Source: Chitinophagaceae bacterium (GTDB lineage: Bacteria > Bacteroidota > Bacteroidia > Chitinophagales > Chitinophagaceae). From it: a stretch of 64,000 nucleotides of DNA. Numbering within the stretch: position 1 is the first letter of the stretch; every line of letters starts with the position of its first letter. Under the pieces are notes generated by a model. It was not told where the DNA came from, ran no database searches, and was given only the letters and a program-made list of their open reading frames with translations. The DNA is taken from NCBI GenBank assembly GCA_022843585.1, contig JALHNJ010000006.1:62001-126000 (forward strand), given 5' to 3'. A program made the translations under genes and the position numbers. Positions 16,265-24,628 of the stretch are shown here, piece by piece.

Positions 16265-18880
16265 ATGAAAAAAATAATAACGATTGTTTTAATGCTTGCC
16301 AGTGTCAATGCAAGTACGCAGGATTATAAATCATTCCCAATGTGGAATTATAAACTTCCTGTTGAACAAAGGGTCAACGATGTAGTAGTTCGCTTAACGC
16401 TGGAAGAAAAAGTGGCGCAAATGCTCAATGCAACGCCGGGAATTCCAAGATTAGGAATTTTGCCTTATGAATGGTGGAATGAAGTACTGCATGGCGTAGC
16501 AAGAACTCCATTTAACGTAACATCGTTCCCGCAAGCCATTGGAATGGCTGCCACCTGGGATACGAATTCTTTGCATCGCATGGCCGATTATTCGGCATTA
16601 GAAGGAAGGGCCATTCACAATAAAGCAATAGCAACAGGAAAAACCGGCGAACGTTATCTTGGATTAACCTACTGGACACCCAACATTAATATTTTCAGAG
16701 ATCCTCGTTGGGGAAGAGGACAAGAAACATACGGCGAAGATCCATTCCTGACAGCTATGCTTGGAAAAGCATTTGTAAGAGGATTACAAGGTGAAGATCC
16801 TACATACTTAAAAGCGGCAGCATGTGCTAAACATTTTGCTGTGCATAGCGGACCGGAGCCATCAAGACACTCAGATAATTTTAATCCCTCTTCGTATGAC
16901 CTGTGGGATACCTACTTACCTGCATTTAAAGAATTAATTGTAAATGCCGGTGTAGCGGGTGTAATGTGTGCCTACAATGCTGTCAATACACAGCCTTGTT
17001 GCGCCAGCGATCTGTTAATGAATGATATTTTGCGCAAGCAATGGAAATTTACCGGCTATGTTACAAGTGATTGCTGGGGAGTAGATGATTTTTATCGATA
17101 CCATAAAACACATAAAGATGCAACAGCATCTGCAGTTGATGCAGTACTGCATGGTACAGATGTAGAATGCGGCCAGACCGTTTACAAAACATTAGTTGAC
17201 GCAGTAAAAACTGGTTTGATAAAAGAAGATCAACTAAATGTATCTCTGCGCAGATTGTTTACGATTCGTTTCCGCTTAGGCATGTTTGATCCGCCATCAA
17301 TGGTGAAATATGCGCAAACACCGGCTAGTGCTTTGGAAGCTCCGGCACACAAGGCACATGCATTGAAAATGGCGCAGCAATCAATTGTATTGTTGAGAAA
17401 CGAAAACAATACTTTACCATTAAACAAGAAAATAAAAAAGATTGTTGTATTGGGCCCAAATGCAGATAACTCAATTGCAGTATTGGGCAATTACAACGGC
17501 ATCCCTACGCAAGTGATAAGTGCATTACAAGGAATAAAAGATAAAGTAGGCAGCGGTGCTGAAGTGGTATATGAGAAAGCAATTAATTTTACTAATGATA
17601 CATTATTAGTGTATGCAGATGTGAAGAATCAATTCAGATGGGAAGGCAAACAAGGTTTTAAAGCCGAGTATTTCAATAATAAAGAAATGGTTGGCGAACC
17701 TGTAGCCGTCCAAATGGAAAAAGAAATCAATAATTTCTGGCAGGAAGGAGAAAGCATGGTGGGTGCTATGAGAGCAAATAATTTTTCTGCAAAATACAGC
17801 AGCGATTTTACCCCAGCACAGGATGGCGATATTACATTTGAAGTGGAAGCAGATGATGGCTATCGCTTTTTGATCAACGATAAAGAAATATTGAATGCAT
17901 GGCAACGCAATCGCTGGGGTGCAAGAACCTATAAGTTAGAAACAAAGAAAGATTCTGTTTATAAAATTGTGCTAGAGTACTGGCAGGGTGATGGTAAAGC
18001 AAATGTGAGATTGAAAACAGGCAATTTTGAAAAAACAGATTTTACTGCGTTGACTAATCGGGTTAAAGATGCGGATGCCATTGTTTTTGTTGGCGGCATA
18101 TCGCCACAATTAGAAGGCGAAGAAATGAGAGTGGATTTTCCTGGCTTTAATGGTGGTGATCGTACTACTATAATGTTACCTGCTGTGCAAACAGCGTTAA
18201 TGAAAGCATTAAAAGAAACAGGAAAGCCATTAGTATTTGTAATGATGACGGGTAGCGCCATTGCAACTCCCTGGGAAAGTGAAAATATTCCGGCGATTGT
18301 AAATGCATGGTATGGCGGACAAAGTGCAGGCACTGCTATCGCAGATGTTTTATTTGGCGACTACAATCCTGCCGGAAGATTACCCGTAACGTTTTACAAA
18401 AGTGATAGCGATCTGCCCTCTTTCCTCAACTTTGATATGTCTGGCAGAACCTATCGTTATTTTAAAGGAGAAGCATTGTATCCTTTTGGTTATGGTTTGA
18501 GTTATACAAACTTTACTTACAGTAATTTAAAAACACCATCCGCTATTTCAAAAGGGAAAAATATAACAGTTACTGTTACCGTAAAAAATACGGGTAAAAG
18601 AAATGGAGAGGAAGTGGTACAATTATATATTGCATACAATAATTTGAACGGACTTAATCCCGTAAGGGCTTTAAAAGGATTTAAGCGAATAGAACTAGGA
18701 TCCGGGGAAAGCAAAACGATCACCTTCAAATTAACTCCCGAACAATTATCCCTAATTGATGAAAGCGGAACTGCTTATCAGCCAAAAGAAAAATTAATGA
18801 TAAGCATTGGCGGTGGTCAGCCAGGGGTGAAAAACAAAACAACCAGTAATGTGGTAAGCAAAATAATTTCGGTTCAATAA
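16265..18880 (+). CDS. GH3 beta-xylosidase with inserted PA14 domain
   Basis: An 871-residue exported glycosidase (signal MKKIITIVLMLASVNAS). The frame is open upstream to 16226, inside the previous gene, but the ATG at 16265 gives the signal peptide. Order: GH3 N-terminal barrel with LGLTYWTPNINIFRDPRWGRGQ and the nucleophile region VTSDCWGV (Asp269); the first part of the C-terminal alpha/beta domain (IVLLRNENNTLPL); a PA14-type insert (about residues 455-595; FKAEYFNN, FTPAQDGDITFEVEADDGYRFLI); the rest of the GH3 C domain (VGGISPQLEGEEM, GDYNPAGRLPVTFY); and a fibronectin-III-like tail. Inserted PA14 domains shape the active site of GH3 enzymes and often accompany xylosidase activity. Likely releases xylose from xylo-oligosaccharides in the periplasm. 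Confidence 0.93.
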   Translation: MKKIITIVLMLASVNASTQDYKSFPMWNYKLPVEQRVNDVVVRLTLEEKVAQMLNATPGIPRLGILPYEWWNEVLHGVARTPFNVTSFPQAIGMAATWDTNSLHRMADYSALEGRAIHNKAIATGKTGERYLGLTYWTPNINIFRDPRWGRGQETYGEDPFLTAMLGKAFVRGLQGEDPTYLKAAACAKHFAVHSGPEPSRHSDNFNPSSYDLWDTYLPAFKELIVNAGVAGVMCAYNAVNTQPCCASDLLMNDILRKQWKFTGYVTSDCWGVDDFYRYHKTHKDATASAVDAVLHGTDVECGQTVYKTLVDAVKTGLIKEDQLNVSLRRLFTIRFRLGMFDPPSMVKYAQTPASALEAPAHKAHALKMAQQSIVLLRNENNTLPLNKKIKKIVVLGPNADNSIAVLGNYNGIPTQVISALQGIKDKVGSGAEVVYEKAINFTNDTLLVYADVKNQFRWEGKQGFKAEYFNNKEMVGEPVAVQMEKEINNFWQEGESMVGAMRANNFSAKYSSDFTPAQDGDITFEVEADDGYRFLINDKEILNAWQRNRWGARTYKLETKKDSVYKIVLEYWQGDGKANVRLKTGNFEKTDFTALTNRVKDADAIVFVGGISPQLEGEEMRVDFPGFNGGDRTTIMLPAVQTALMKALKETGKPLVFVMMTGSAIATPWESENIPAIVNAWYGGQSAGTAIADVLFGDYNPAGRLPVTFYKSDSDLPSFLNFDMSGRTYRYFKGEALYPFGYGLSYTNFTYSNLKTPSAISKGKNITVTVTVKNTGKRNGEEVVQLYIAYNNLNGLNPVRALKGFKRIELGSGESKTITFKLTPEQLSLIDESGTAYQPKEKLMISIGGGQPGVKNKTTSNVVSKIISVQ

Positions 18881-18886
18881 GGAAAT

Positions 18887-20809
18887 ATGAAAAAGCTTAT
18901 TTTACTTAATACCATTCTATTATTTACAATATTTGCAGTGGCACAGGTAAAACTTCCCCGACTGATCAGCGATGGAATGATTTTACAACGAGATAAAAAA
19001 TTAAAAATTTGGGGCTGGGCGGCGGCGAATGAAAAATTGAGTTTGAAATTTAATGGTAAAATTTACAAAACAAAAGCCAGTGCTGATGGCAACTGGTCTG
19101 TTATGCTACCACCAGTTAAATCAGGTGGACCATATACACTAACAATTACAGCAAGTAATTCAATTACGATCAAAGATATTTTATTTGGCGATGTATTTTT
19201 TTGCAGTGGTCAGAGTAACATGGTACACCAGTTAAACATCCATGATATAACTTATGCCGCAGATATCAAATCAGCGAACTATCCTGAGATAAGACAATTC
19301 CTTGTACCAGTTAGCAACAATTTGGGAGCCCCGAAGAATGATTTACCTGATGGCTCTTGGAAAGCTGCCATAGGAGAACAAGTAAGACCTTTTTCTGCTG
19401 TTGCTTATTTCTTTGCCAAAAAAATCTATGATAAATATCGGGTACCGATTGGTTTGATCAATGCAAGTGTAGGTGGTACGCCTATCGAAGCATGGACAAG
19501 TGAAGAAGGCTTAAAAGAATTTCCTGCGCTGCAAACTACTATTCAAAAAAATAAAGACACCGCTTACGTTAATGATCTGAATCGTAAAGCTGCGAATGCA
19601 AACAGACCAGTTGCATCGAAAGATAAAGGAACAATGGAAAGTCCAAAATGGTTTGAAACAAACTATATTCCGAAAGAGTGGCGCCCAATAAATATTCCCG
19701 GCTATTGGGAAGACCAGGGAATAAAAGACCTTAACGGCGTTGTATGGTATAGAAAAGAAATTGATATCCCCGCATCCATGATCGGAAAACCTGCAAAAGT
19801 TTTTTTAGGGAGAATTGTAGATGCAGATGCTTTATATATAAATGGTAAGCAGGTTGGCACTACAACCTATATGTATCCACAGCGCAGATATGCAATTGGA
19901 GCAGATGTACTAAAGGCAGGTAAAAATATTTTTGTAGTTAAAGTAACCAACAACTCCGGCAAAGGCGGCTTTGTTCCCGATAAACCTTATTGCATATTTA
20001 CCGGCAATGATACGATTGACTTAAAAGGCACCTGGCAATATAAAGTTGGAGAAGTATTTCTTCCCCGCACTGGTGCTGTTGTGGTTGGTATCAATGCACA
20101 AAATCAACCGACTGCGCTGTACAATGCAATGGTAGCACCTGCCATCAACTATTCCATTAAAGGAATTCTTTGGTACCAGGGAGAAAGTAATGGAAGCCGG
20201 GGGGCTGAATATGCAAAACTCCAGCCTGCACAAATTGCAGATTGGAGAAATAAATGGCAACAAGCTGATATTCCCTTTTTATACGTTCAGCTTCCCAACT
20301 TTATGGATGCAAATTATCTTCCTTCAGAAAGTCAGTGGGCAGAATTAAGAGAAGCCCAATTAAAATCGCTATCTGTGCCTGCAACAGCAATGGTTGTAGC
20401 AATTGACCTGGGAGAATGGAATGATATTCATCCTGACAATAAAAAAGATGTTGGCGAACGATTGGCATTAGCCGCACAAAAAATAGTTTATGGAGAAAAT
20501 ATTGTTTATTCCGGCCCTATTTACCAATCATCCACGATTGAAAGCAATAAAATCATTATCTCCTTTGATCATATTGGCAGCGGATTGATCAGCAATGATG
20601 GGGAAGAATTGGGTGAATTCACTATTGCAGGAGCCGATAAAAAATTTGTATGGGCGAAAGCAAAAATTGAAGGTGATAAAATTATAGTGTGGAGTGAAAT
20701 AATTTCAAATCCGATGTATGTAAGATATGCATGGGCTGATAATCCAGTGAATCCAAATTTATATAATAAAGAAGGCCTTCCGGCTTCACCTTTTAGAACT
20801 GATAAATAA
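18887..20809 (+). CDS. SGNH-type sialate O-acetylesterase family protein, probable xylan acetylesterase
   Basis: A 640-residue exported protein (signal MKKLILLNTILLFTIFAVA). The SGNH esterase core is split. The first part has FFCSGQSNMV with the probable nucleophile Ser110, and VGGTPIEAWTSEEGL. A beta-sandwich resembling the GH2 sugar-binding domain is inserted (about residues 265-380; WRPINIPGYWEDQG, VVWYRKEIDIP, DALYINGKQVG). The core then resumes with GILWYQGESNG and the catalytic His region NDIHPDNKKDVGERLA. The sialate O-acetylesterase annotation is a family label. In a xylan operon the substrate is more likely acetyl groups on xylose. It starts 6 bases after the GH3 gene. Ester specificity is inferred from context only. 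Confidence 0.88.
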   Translation: MKKLILLNTILLFTIFAVAQVKLPRLISDGMILQRDKKLKIWGWAAANEKLSLKFNGKIYKTKASADGNWSVMLPPVKSGGPYTLTITASNSITIKDILFGDVFFCSGQSNMVHQLNIHDITYAADIKSANYPEIRQFLVPVSNNLGAPKNDLPDGSWKAAIGEQVRPFSAVAYFFAKKIYDKYRVPIGLINASVGGTPIEAWTSEEGLKEFPALQTTIQKNKDTAYVNDLNRKAANANRPVASKDKGTMESPKWFETNYIPKEWRPINIPGYWEDQGIKDLNGVVWYRKEIDIPASMIGKPAKVFLGRIVDADALYINGKQVGTTTYMYPQRRYAIGADVLKAGKNIFVVKVTNNSGKGGFVPDKPYCIFTGNDTIDLKGTWQYKVGEVFLPRTGAVVVGINAQNQPTALYNAMVAPAINYSIKGILWYQGESNGSRGAEYAKLQPAQIADWRNKWQQADIPFLYVQLPNFMDANYLPSESQWAELREAQLKSLSVPATAMVVAIDLGEWNDIHPDNKKDVGERLALAAQKIVYGENIVYSGPIYQSSTIESNKIIISFDHIGSGLISNDGEELGEFTIAGADKKFVWAKAKIEGDKIIVWSEIISNPMYVRYAWADNPVNPNLYNKEGLPASPFRTDK

Positions 20810-20815
20810 CCGAGC

Positions 20816-22360
20816 ATGAAGAAACATATTATCGCAATTGTTATCGCAGCATTTTGCGGACAGCTTCTGTTTGCCCAAAACCGAATTGTGCTTTTTCCTG
20901 AAAAATCCAGGGATACTATCAATAAAAATATTTATGGGCACTTTGCGGAACATCTTGGCCGCTGTATTTACGATGGAATTTATGTAGGTGATAAGCAAAA
21001 GAAAATCCCCAATATAAATGGGGTTAGACTTGATATAATAGAAGCATTGAAAAAACTTAAAACCCCGGTGCTGCGCTGGCCCGGTGGATGTTTTGCTGAC
21101 ATTTATCATTGGAAAGATGCAATTGGTCCAAAAGATAAAAGAAAACACATCGAGAATATGTCGTGGGGCAATGTAAGAGAAGACAACAGTTTTGGTACAC
21201 ATGAGTTTCTTGATTTTTGCGAATTGATTGGTGCCGAACCTTATCTCGCTGTAAATATGGGCGGTGGCACGGTACAGGAAGCGGTGGAATGGGTGCAATA
21301 TGTCAATCATGCCAATGGCACCAGCTCTTTAACGGATACAAGAATGCAAAATGGCAGAAGCAAACCCTGGAATGTAAAATATTGGGGTGTAGGGAATGAA
21401 TCATGGGATTGTGGTGGTCATATGACAGCCGACTATTACGTTAATGAATACAGGAAATATGCTACGATGATGACGAGTTATAGTAATACGGAAGGATTAT
21501 TTCGTATTGCTGTTGGCCCCGGCACAGAAGATTATGCGTGGACAGAAACAGTTATGAAAAATATTCCTGCCCGTAGAATTGAAGGACTTTCCATTCATCA
21601 TTACTCCGTTATCAACTGGTCTAAAAAAGGATCGGCTACACAATTTTCCGAAGATGAATATATCAGAACCATGGAGCAGGCTTGGAAGATGGAGCGAATG
21701 GTAAAAAATAACAGTGATGTAATGGATAAATATGATCCGCAAAAAAGAGTAGCACTGATCGTAGATGAGTGGGGTGGTTGGTATGAAGTGGAACCGGGTA
21801 ATAATGGCGCCTTCCTTTACCAGCAAAATAGTATGCGGGATGCCATGATCGCCGGCTTATCTTTAAATATCTTTAATAATCATTGTGATCGGGTACGTAT
21901 GGCTAACCTTGCACAAATGGTGAATGTATTACAGGCCGTCGTTCTTACAAAAGAAGAAAAATTGGTTCTTACACCTACGTATCATGTAATGGAAATGTAC
22001 AATGTGCACCAGGATGCAGTGATGATTCCGTTGGCTATGATAAGTAAAGATTATACGCTGGGAGAAAAAAAGATCCAAGCGGTTTCAGCTTCAGCTTCTA
22101 AAGATAAAAACGGTGTCACACATATATCATTGGTGAATATGGATGCCAATAATACACAGGAAATTAAAATTGACCTTGGCGGTTTATCAGCAAGCACCAT
22201 TACCGGTAGAATTCTTCAATCAGGCAAATTACAAGACCATAATACATTTGAAAATCCTGACAAGGTAAAACCTGCTGTCTTTAATGGAGCTACAGTCAAT
22301 GAAAATAATCTTTCGATAAAGCTGCCACCATTTTCTGTAGTGGTGCTGGCAATTAAATAA
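20816..22360 (+). CDS. GH51 alpha-L-arabinofuranosidase
   Basis: A 514-residue exported enzyme (signal MKKHIIAIVIAAFCGQLLFA). GH51 landmarks are present: NIYGHFAEHLGRCIYDGI near the start, LRWPGGCFADIYHWKD, the acid/base Glu195 in WGVGNESWDCGG, HHYSVINW, and the nucleophile Glu318 in IVDEWGGW. The C-terminal beta domain ends LPPFSVVVLAIK. It removes arabinofuranosyl side chains from arabinoxylan or arabino-oligosaccharides. Many GH51 enzymes are cytoplasmic; here the signal peptide places it outside the inner membrane, matching the other debranching enzymes of the operon. It starts 6 bases after the esterase gene. The released L-arabinose could feed the same oxidative genes as xylose. Confidence 0.94.
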   Translation: MKKHIIAIVIAAFCGQLLFAQNRIVLFPEKSRDTINKNIYGHFAEHLGRCIYDGIYVGDKQKKIPNINGVRLDIIEALKKLKTPVLRWPGGCFADIYHWKDAIGPKDKRKHIENMSWGNVREDNSFGTHEFLDFCELIGAEPYLAVNMGGGTVQEAVEWVQYVNHANGTSSLTDTRMQNGRSKPWNVKYWGVGNESWDCGGHMTADYYVNEYRKYATMMTSYSNTEGLFRIAVGPGTEDYAWTETVMKNIPARRIEGLSIHHYSVINWSKKGSATQFSEDEYIRTMEQAWKMERMVKNNSDVMDKYDPQKRVALIVDEWGGWYEVEPGNNGAFLYQQNSMRDAMIAGLSLNIFNNHCDRVRMANLAQMVNVLQAVVLTKEEKLVLTPTYHVMEMYNVHQDAVMIPLAMISKDYTLGEKKIQAVSASASKDKNGVTHISLVNMDANNTQEIKIDLGGLSASTITGRILQSGKLQDHNTFENPDKVKPAVFNGATVNENNLSIKLPPFSVVVLAIK

Positions 22361-22363
22361 AAA

Positions 22364-23161
22364 ATGAAAAGAGTAATTACAATAACTGTATTGTTTCAAT
22401 TACTGGTATCAATAGCAGCAATTGCACAATTAAACCAAACCTGGCAGGGAAAAAAATGTGCCGTGGTCATTACATACGATGATGCGATCAATGAACATCT
22501 GGATAATGCTGTTCCATTACTTGATTCATTGGGATTGAAAGCCACCTTCTATGTTACAGCCTTTTCTACATCGGTACAAACCCGTATGAATGAATGGAAA
22601 AAATTAGCACCGTCTGGCCACGAACTGGGCAATCATACATTGTTTCATCCCTGCATTGGAGGCAAAGGCAGAGAATGGGTACAACCCGAGTACGATCTGA
22701 ACAATTACAGTGTACAGCGAATGGTAGATGAAACTAAAATGACGAATCTTTTTCTACAATCATTGGATGGAAAAACAAAACGAACATTTGCATTTACCTG
22801 CGGTGATATGAAAATTGCAGACTCTTCCTTTATCGGCGGAATGAAAAATGATTTCGTTGCTGCAAGGGCTGTAAGAAATGAAATGCGTAAGATCAACGAG
22901 ATTGATTTATACAATATAGATTGCTATATGGTGAATAATCATACAGCGGAGCAAATGATTGACTGGGTGAAGAAGGCTGTACAGACAAATTCTTTATTGG
23001 TCATTCTATTTCATGGCGTGGGAGGAGGCAATGGATTAGATGTTTCTATTCCTGCACATCAGAAATTACTGAATTATATAAAACAAAACGAAAAGGATAT
23101 TTGGGTGGCACCAATGGTTGAAGTAGCTGAGCATGTAAAAAAATGGCAAGAGAAGAATTGA
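22364..23161 (+). CDS. Polysaccharide deacetylase (NodB/CE4 fold), exported
   Basis: A 265-residue protein with a signal peptide (MKRVITITVLFQLLVSIAAIAQ) and a NodB-homology domain. Motif 1 is VVITYDDAINEHL (Asp-Asp), motif 2 is GHELGNHTLFHPC (His-x-x-x-His metal ligands). A later strand is AFTCGDMK, and the last motif is LLVILFHGVGGG. CE4-type enzymes are metal-dependent and deacetylate polysaccharides, including acetylxylan. Starts 3 bases after the GH51 stop, so it belongs to the xylan operon and probably acts with the SGNH esterase on acetyl decoration. A 204-base gap carrying a repeat follows it, breaking the tight packing of the operon. Confidence 0.87.
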   Translation: MKRVITITVLFQLLVSIAAIAQLNQTWQGKKCAVVITYDDAINEHLDNAVPLLDSLGLKATFYVTAFSTSVQTRMNEWKKLAPSGHELGNHTLFHPCIGGKGREWVQPEYDLNNYSVQRMVDETKMTNLFLQSLDGKTKRTFAFTCGDMKIADSSFIGGMKNDFVAARAVRNEMRKINEIDLYNIDCYMVNNHTAEQMIDWVKKAVQTNSLLVILFHGVGGGNGLDVSIPAHQKLLNYIKQNEKDIWVAPMVEVAEHVKKWQEKN

Positions 23162-23178
23162 CCGGGCGATAGTAATAC

Positions 23179-23263
23179 TTCCTGATGATCCGGGACAGGT
23201 ATCATCTTCTCTTGCGCCTGCCCCGAGTTGAGCAAAAGCGAATAATTCAGCGGTAGTACTCTT
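23179..23263 (+). repeat. Intergenic repeat copy A (inverted relative to copy B)
   Basis: This gap segment shares four blocks, in order, with the reverse complement of 24532-24599: a 12-base TTCCTGATGATC, a 16-base CTTGCGCCTGCCCCGA, a 10-base CGAATAATTC, and GGTAGyACTCTT. Copy A holds 20 bases between the first two blocks where copy B has 4. It lies between the deacetylase and Gfo/Idh genes, in one of the two wide gaps of the operon. The inserted part contains GATGATCC...GGTATCATC, able to form a small stem. Confidence 0.75.
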
Positions 23264-23365
23264 GTACACTTTGTTCGCTACTCAACACTTGCAAAGCTCA
23301 AGCCAAGTTGAGAAATTGTTTTTCATGTAGTGATGCCAACTTTTTGTAAACCATAAATCTTTTTT

Positions 23366-24496
23366 ATGAGTAACCATCAACAATCAAGAAGAAAATTTCT
23401 GTATGATGTAGGGCTTACAGGTTTAAGTATTCCATTACTTTCTGCTGTTGGTAATTGTAATGAAGAAACTAAAAAACAAAAAACCATGTCTGCTAAAAAT
23501 GGAAAACTGGGTATTGCATTAGTTGGCCTCGGTGGTTATGCCGGAGGACAATTAGCTCCTGCCCTTTTACAAACCGAGCATTGCTATCTGGCAGGAATTG
23601 TTACCGGCACCCCGTCCAAAGTATCAACATGGAAAGAAAAATATAATATACCTGATAAAAATATATACAGTTACGATAATTATGATTCTATAAAAGATAA
23701 CCCGGATATTGATATTATTTATGTAGTGCTACCTAATAATATGCATGCAGAATATACCATCCGTGGTTTTGAAGCAGGTAAACATGTAATATGTGAAAAG
23801 CCCATGGCGATTACAGTTGAAGACTGTGATAAAATGCTTGCTGCAAGTAAAAAAGCAAACAAACTTCTTTCGATAGGTTATCGCCTACATTTTGAACCAT
23901 ACAATCTTGAAATGGTACGCCTGGGTACACAGAAAATTTATGGTAATCTAAAAAAGATAAGCGGTGGATTTGGTTTTAAGGCTGGCCCTTCGCAATGGAG
24001 ATTGACACAAAAATATGCTGGTGGCGGTCCGTTGATGGATGTAGGCATTTATGTTATACAGGGCATGTGTTATACAACCGGCATGGAACCTATTGCTGTA
24101 ACAGCCATAGAAGGGGTAAAAACAGAGGTAGAGAAATTTAAAGAAGTTGAGCAATCTTTAACCTGGCGGTTTGAATTTCCCGGTGGATTGATCGGAGAAG
24201 GCAAAACAAGTTATGCCGATAATATGAATTTTTTAAAAGCTGAAGCAGACAATGGAACATTTGAATTAACTTCTGCCTATAATTATAATGGACAAAAAGG
24301 AAATACACCGCAAGGTGCCATGAATTTTACAACAGTGAATCAGCAAACCCGGCAAATGGATGCGTTTGCACTGTCTGTAAAAAATAATAAACAAAGTATT
24401 GTGCCCGGAGAAATGGGAAAACGGGACGTAAAATATTTACAGGCTGTGTATGAAGCGATGCGAACAGGGAAAAGAGTTTTAATAAAAGCCGAATAG
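23366..24496 (+). CDS. Gfo/Idh/MocA-family oxidoreductase with Tat-like signal (candidate sugar 1-dehydrogenase)
   Basis: A 376-residue protein. The N-terminus has a twin-arginine-like signal (QSRRKFLYDVGLTGLSIPLLSAVG), suggesting export in folded, cofactor-bound form. A Rossmann domain follows (LGIALVGLGGYAGGQLAPAL), then IIYVVLPNNMHAEY, the family signature HVICEKPMAI (Lys in EKP), and the C-terminal beta domain with GGGPLMDVGIYVIQ. The family includes glucose-fructose oxidoreductase (Tat-exported, tightly bound NADP) and pentose 1-dehydrogenases. Because it is grouped with an aldonate dehydratase, a lactonase and an FAH-family protein, oxidation of xylose or arabinose to the lactone is the best guess. 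It is the only operon member flanked by wide gaps (204 and 132 bases), each bearing one arm of an inverted repeat, so it may have been inserted. Reaction unproven. Confidence 0.85.
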   Translation: MSNHQQSRRKFLYDVGLTGLSIPLLSAVGNCNEETKKQKTMSAKNGKLGIALVGLGGYAGGQLAPALLQTEHCYLAGIVTGTPSKVSTWKEKYNIPDKNIYSYDNYDSIKDNPDIDIIYVVLPNNMHAEYTIRGFEAGKHVICEKPMAITVEDCDKMLAASKKANKLLSIGYRLHFEPYNLEMVRLGTQKIYGNLKKISGGFGFKAGPSQWRLTQKYAGGGPLMDVGIYVIQGMCYTTGMEPIAVTAIEGVKTEVEKFKEVEQSLTWRFEFPGGLIGEGKTSYADNMNFLKAEADNGTFELTSAYNYNGQKGNTPQGAMNFTTVNQQTRQMDAFALSVKNNKQSIVPGEMGKRDVKYLQAVYEAMRTGKRVLIKAE

Positions 24497-24502
24497 AACC
24501 TT

Positions 24503-24518
24503 CCTGTCGGCAGACAGG
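24503..24518. repeat. Small perfect hairpin after the Gfo/Idh gene
   Basis: CCTGTC GGCA GACAGG: a 6-bp GC-rich stem with a 4-base loop, starting 7 bases after the Gfo/Idh stop codon. No T-run follows, so it is a weak candidate for an intrinsic terminator. It may instead stabilise the 3' end of the upstream message or belong to the neighbouring repeat. Confidence 0.55.
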
Positions 24519-24531
24519 TTACGGAACGAGG

Positions 24532-24599
24532 AAGAGTGCTACCCCGAATTATTCGTTATCACTCAAATCGGGGCAGGCGCAAGGTACGATCATCAGGAA
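24532..24599 (-). repeat. Intergenic repeat copy B (inverted relative to copy A)
   Basis: Reverse complement of the blocks seen at 23179-23263: AAGAGTGCTACC, GAATTATTCG, TCGGGGCAGGCGCAAG and GATCATCAGGAA, in mirrored order. The two copies bracket the Gfo/Idh gene. No transposase, obvious target duplication or open frame is associated with them. They have the size of a small non-coding interspersed repeat. Whether the family is found elsewhere in the genome cannot be seen from this window. Confidence 0.75.
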
Positions 24600-24628
24600 A
24601 CTAAAGCTGGTAACAAAAACAATAAACA

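Noticed and set aside
20786-21310. 174-codon reverse frame under the GH51 gene
   Set aside because: Antisense to an intact catalytic domain with all motifs on the forward strand.
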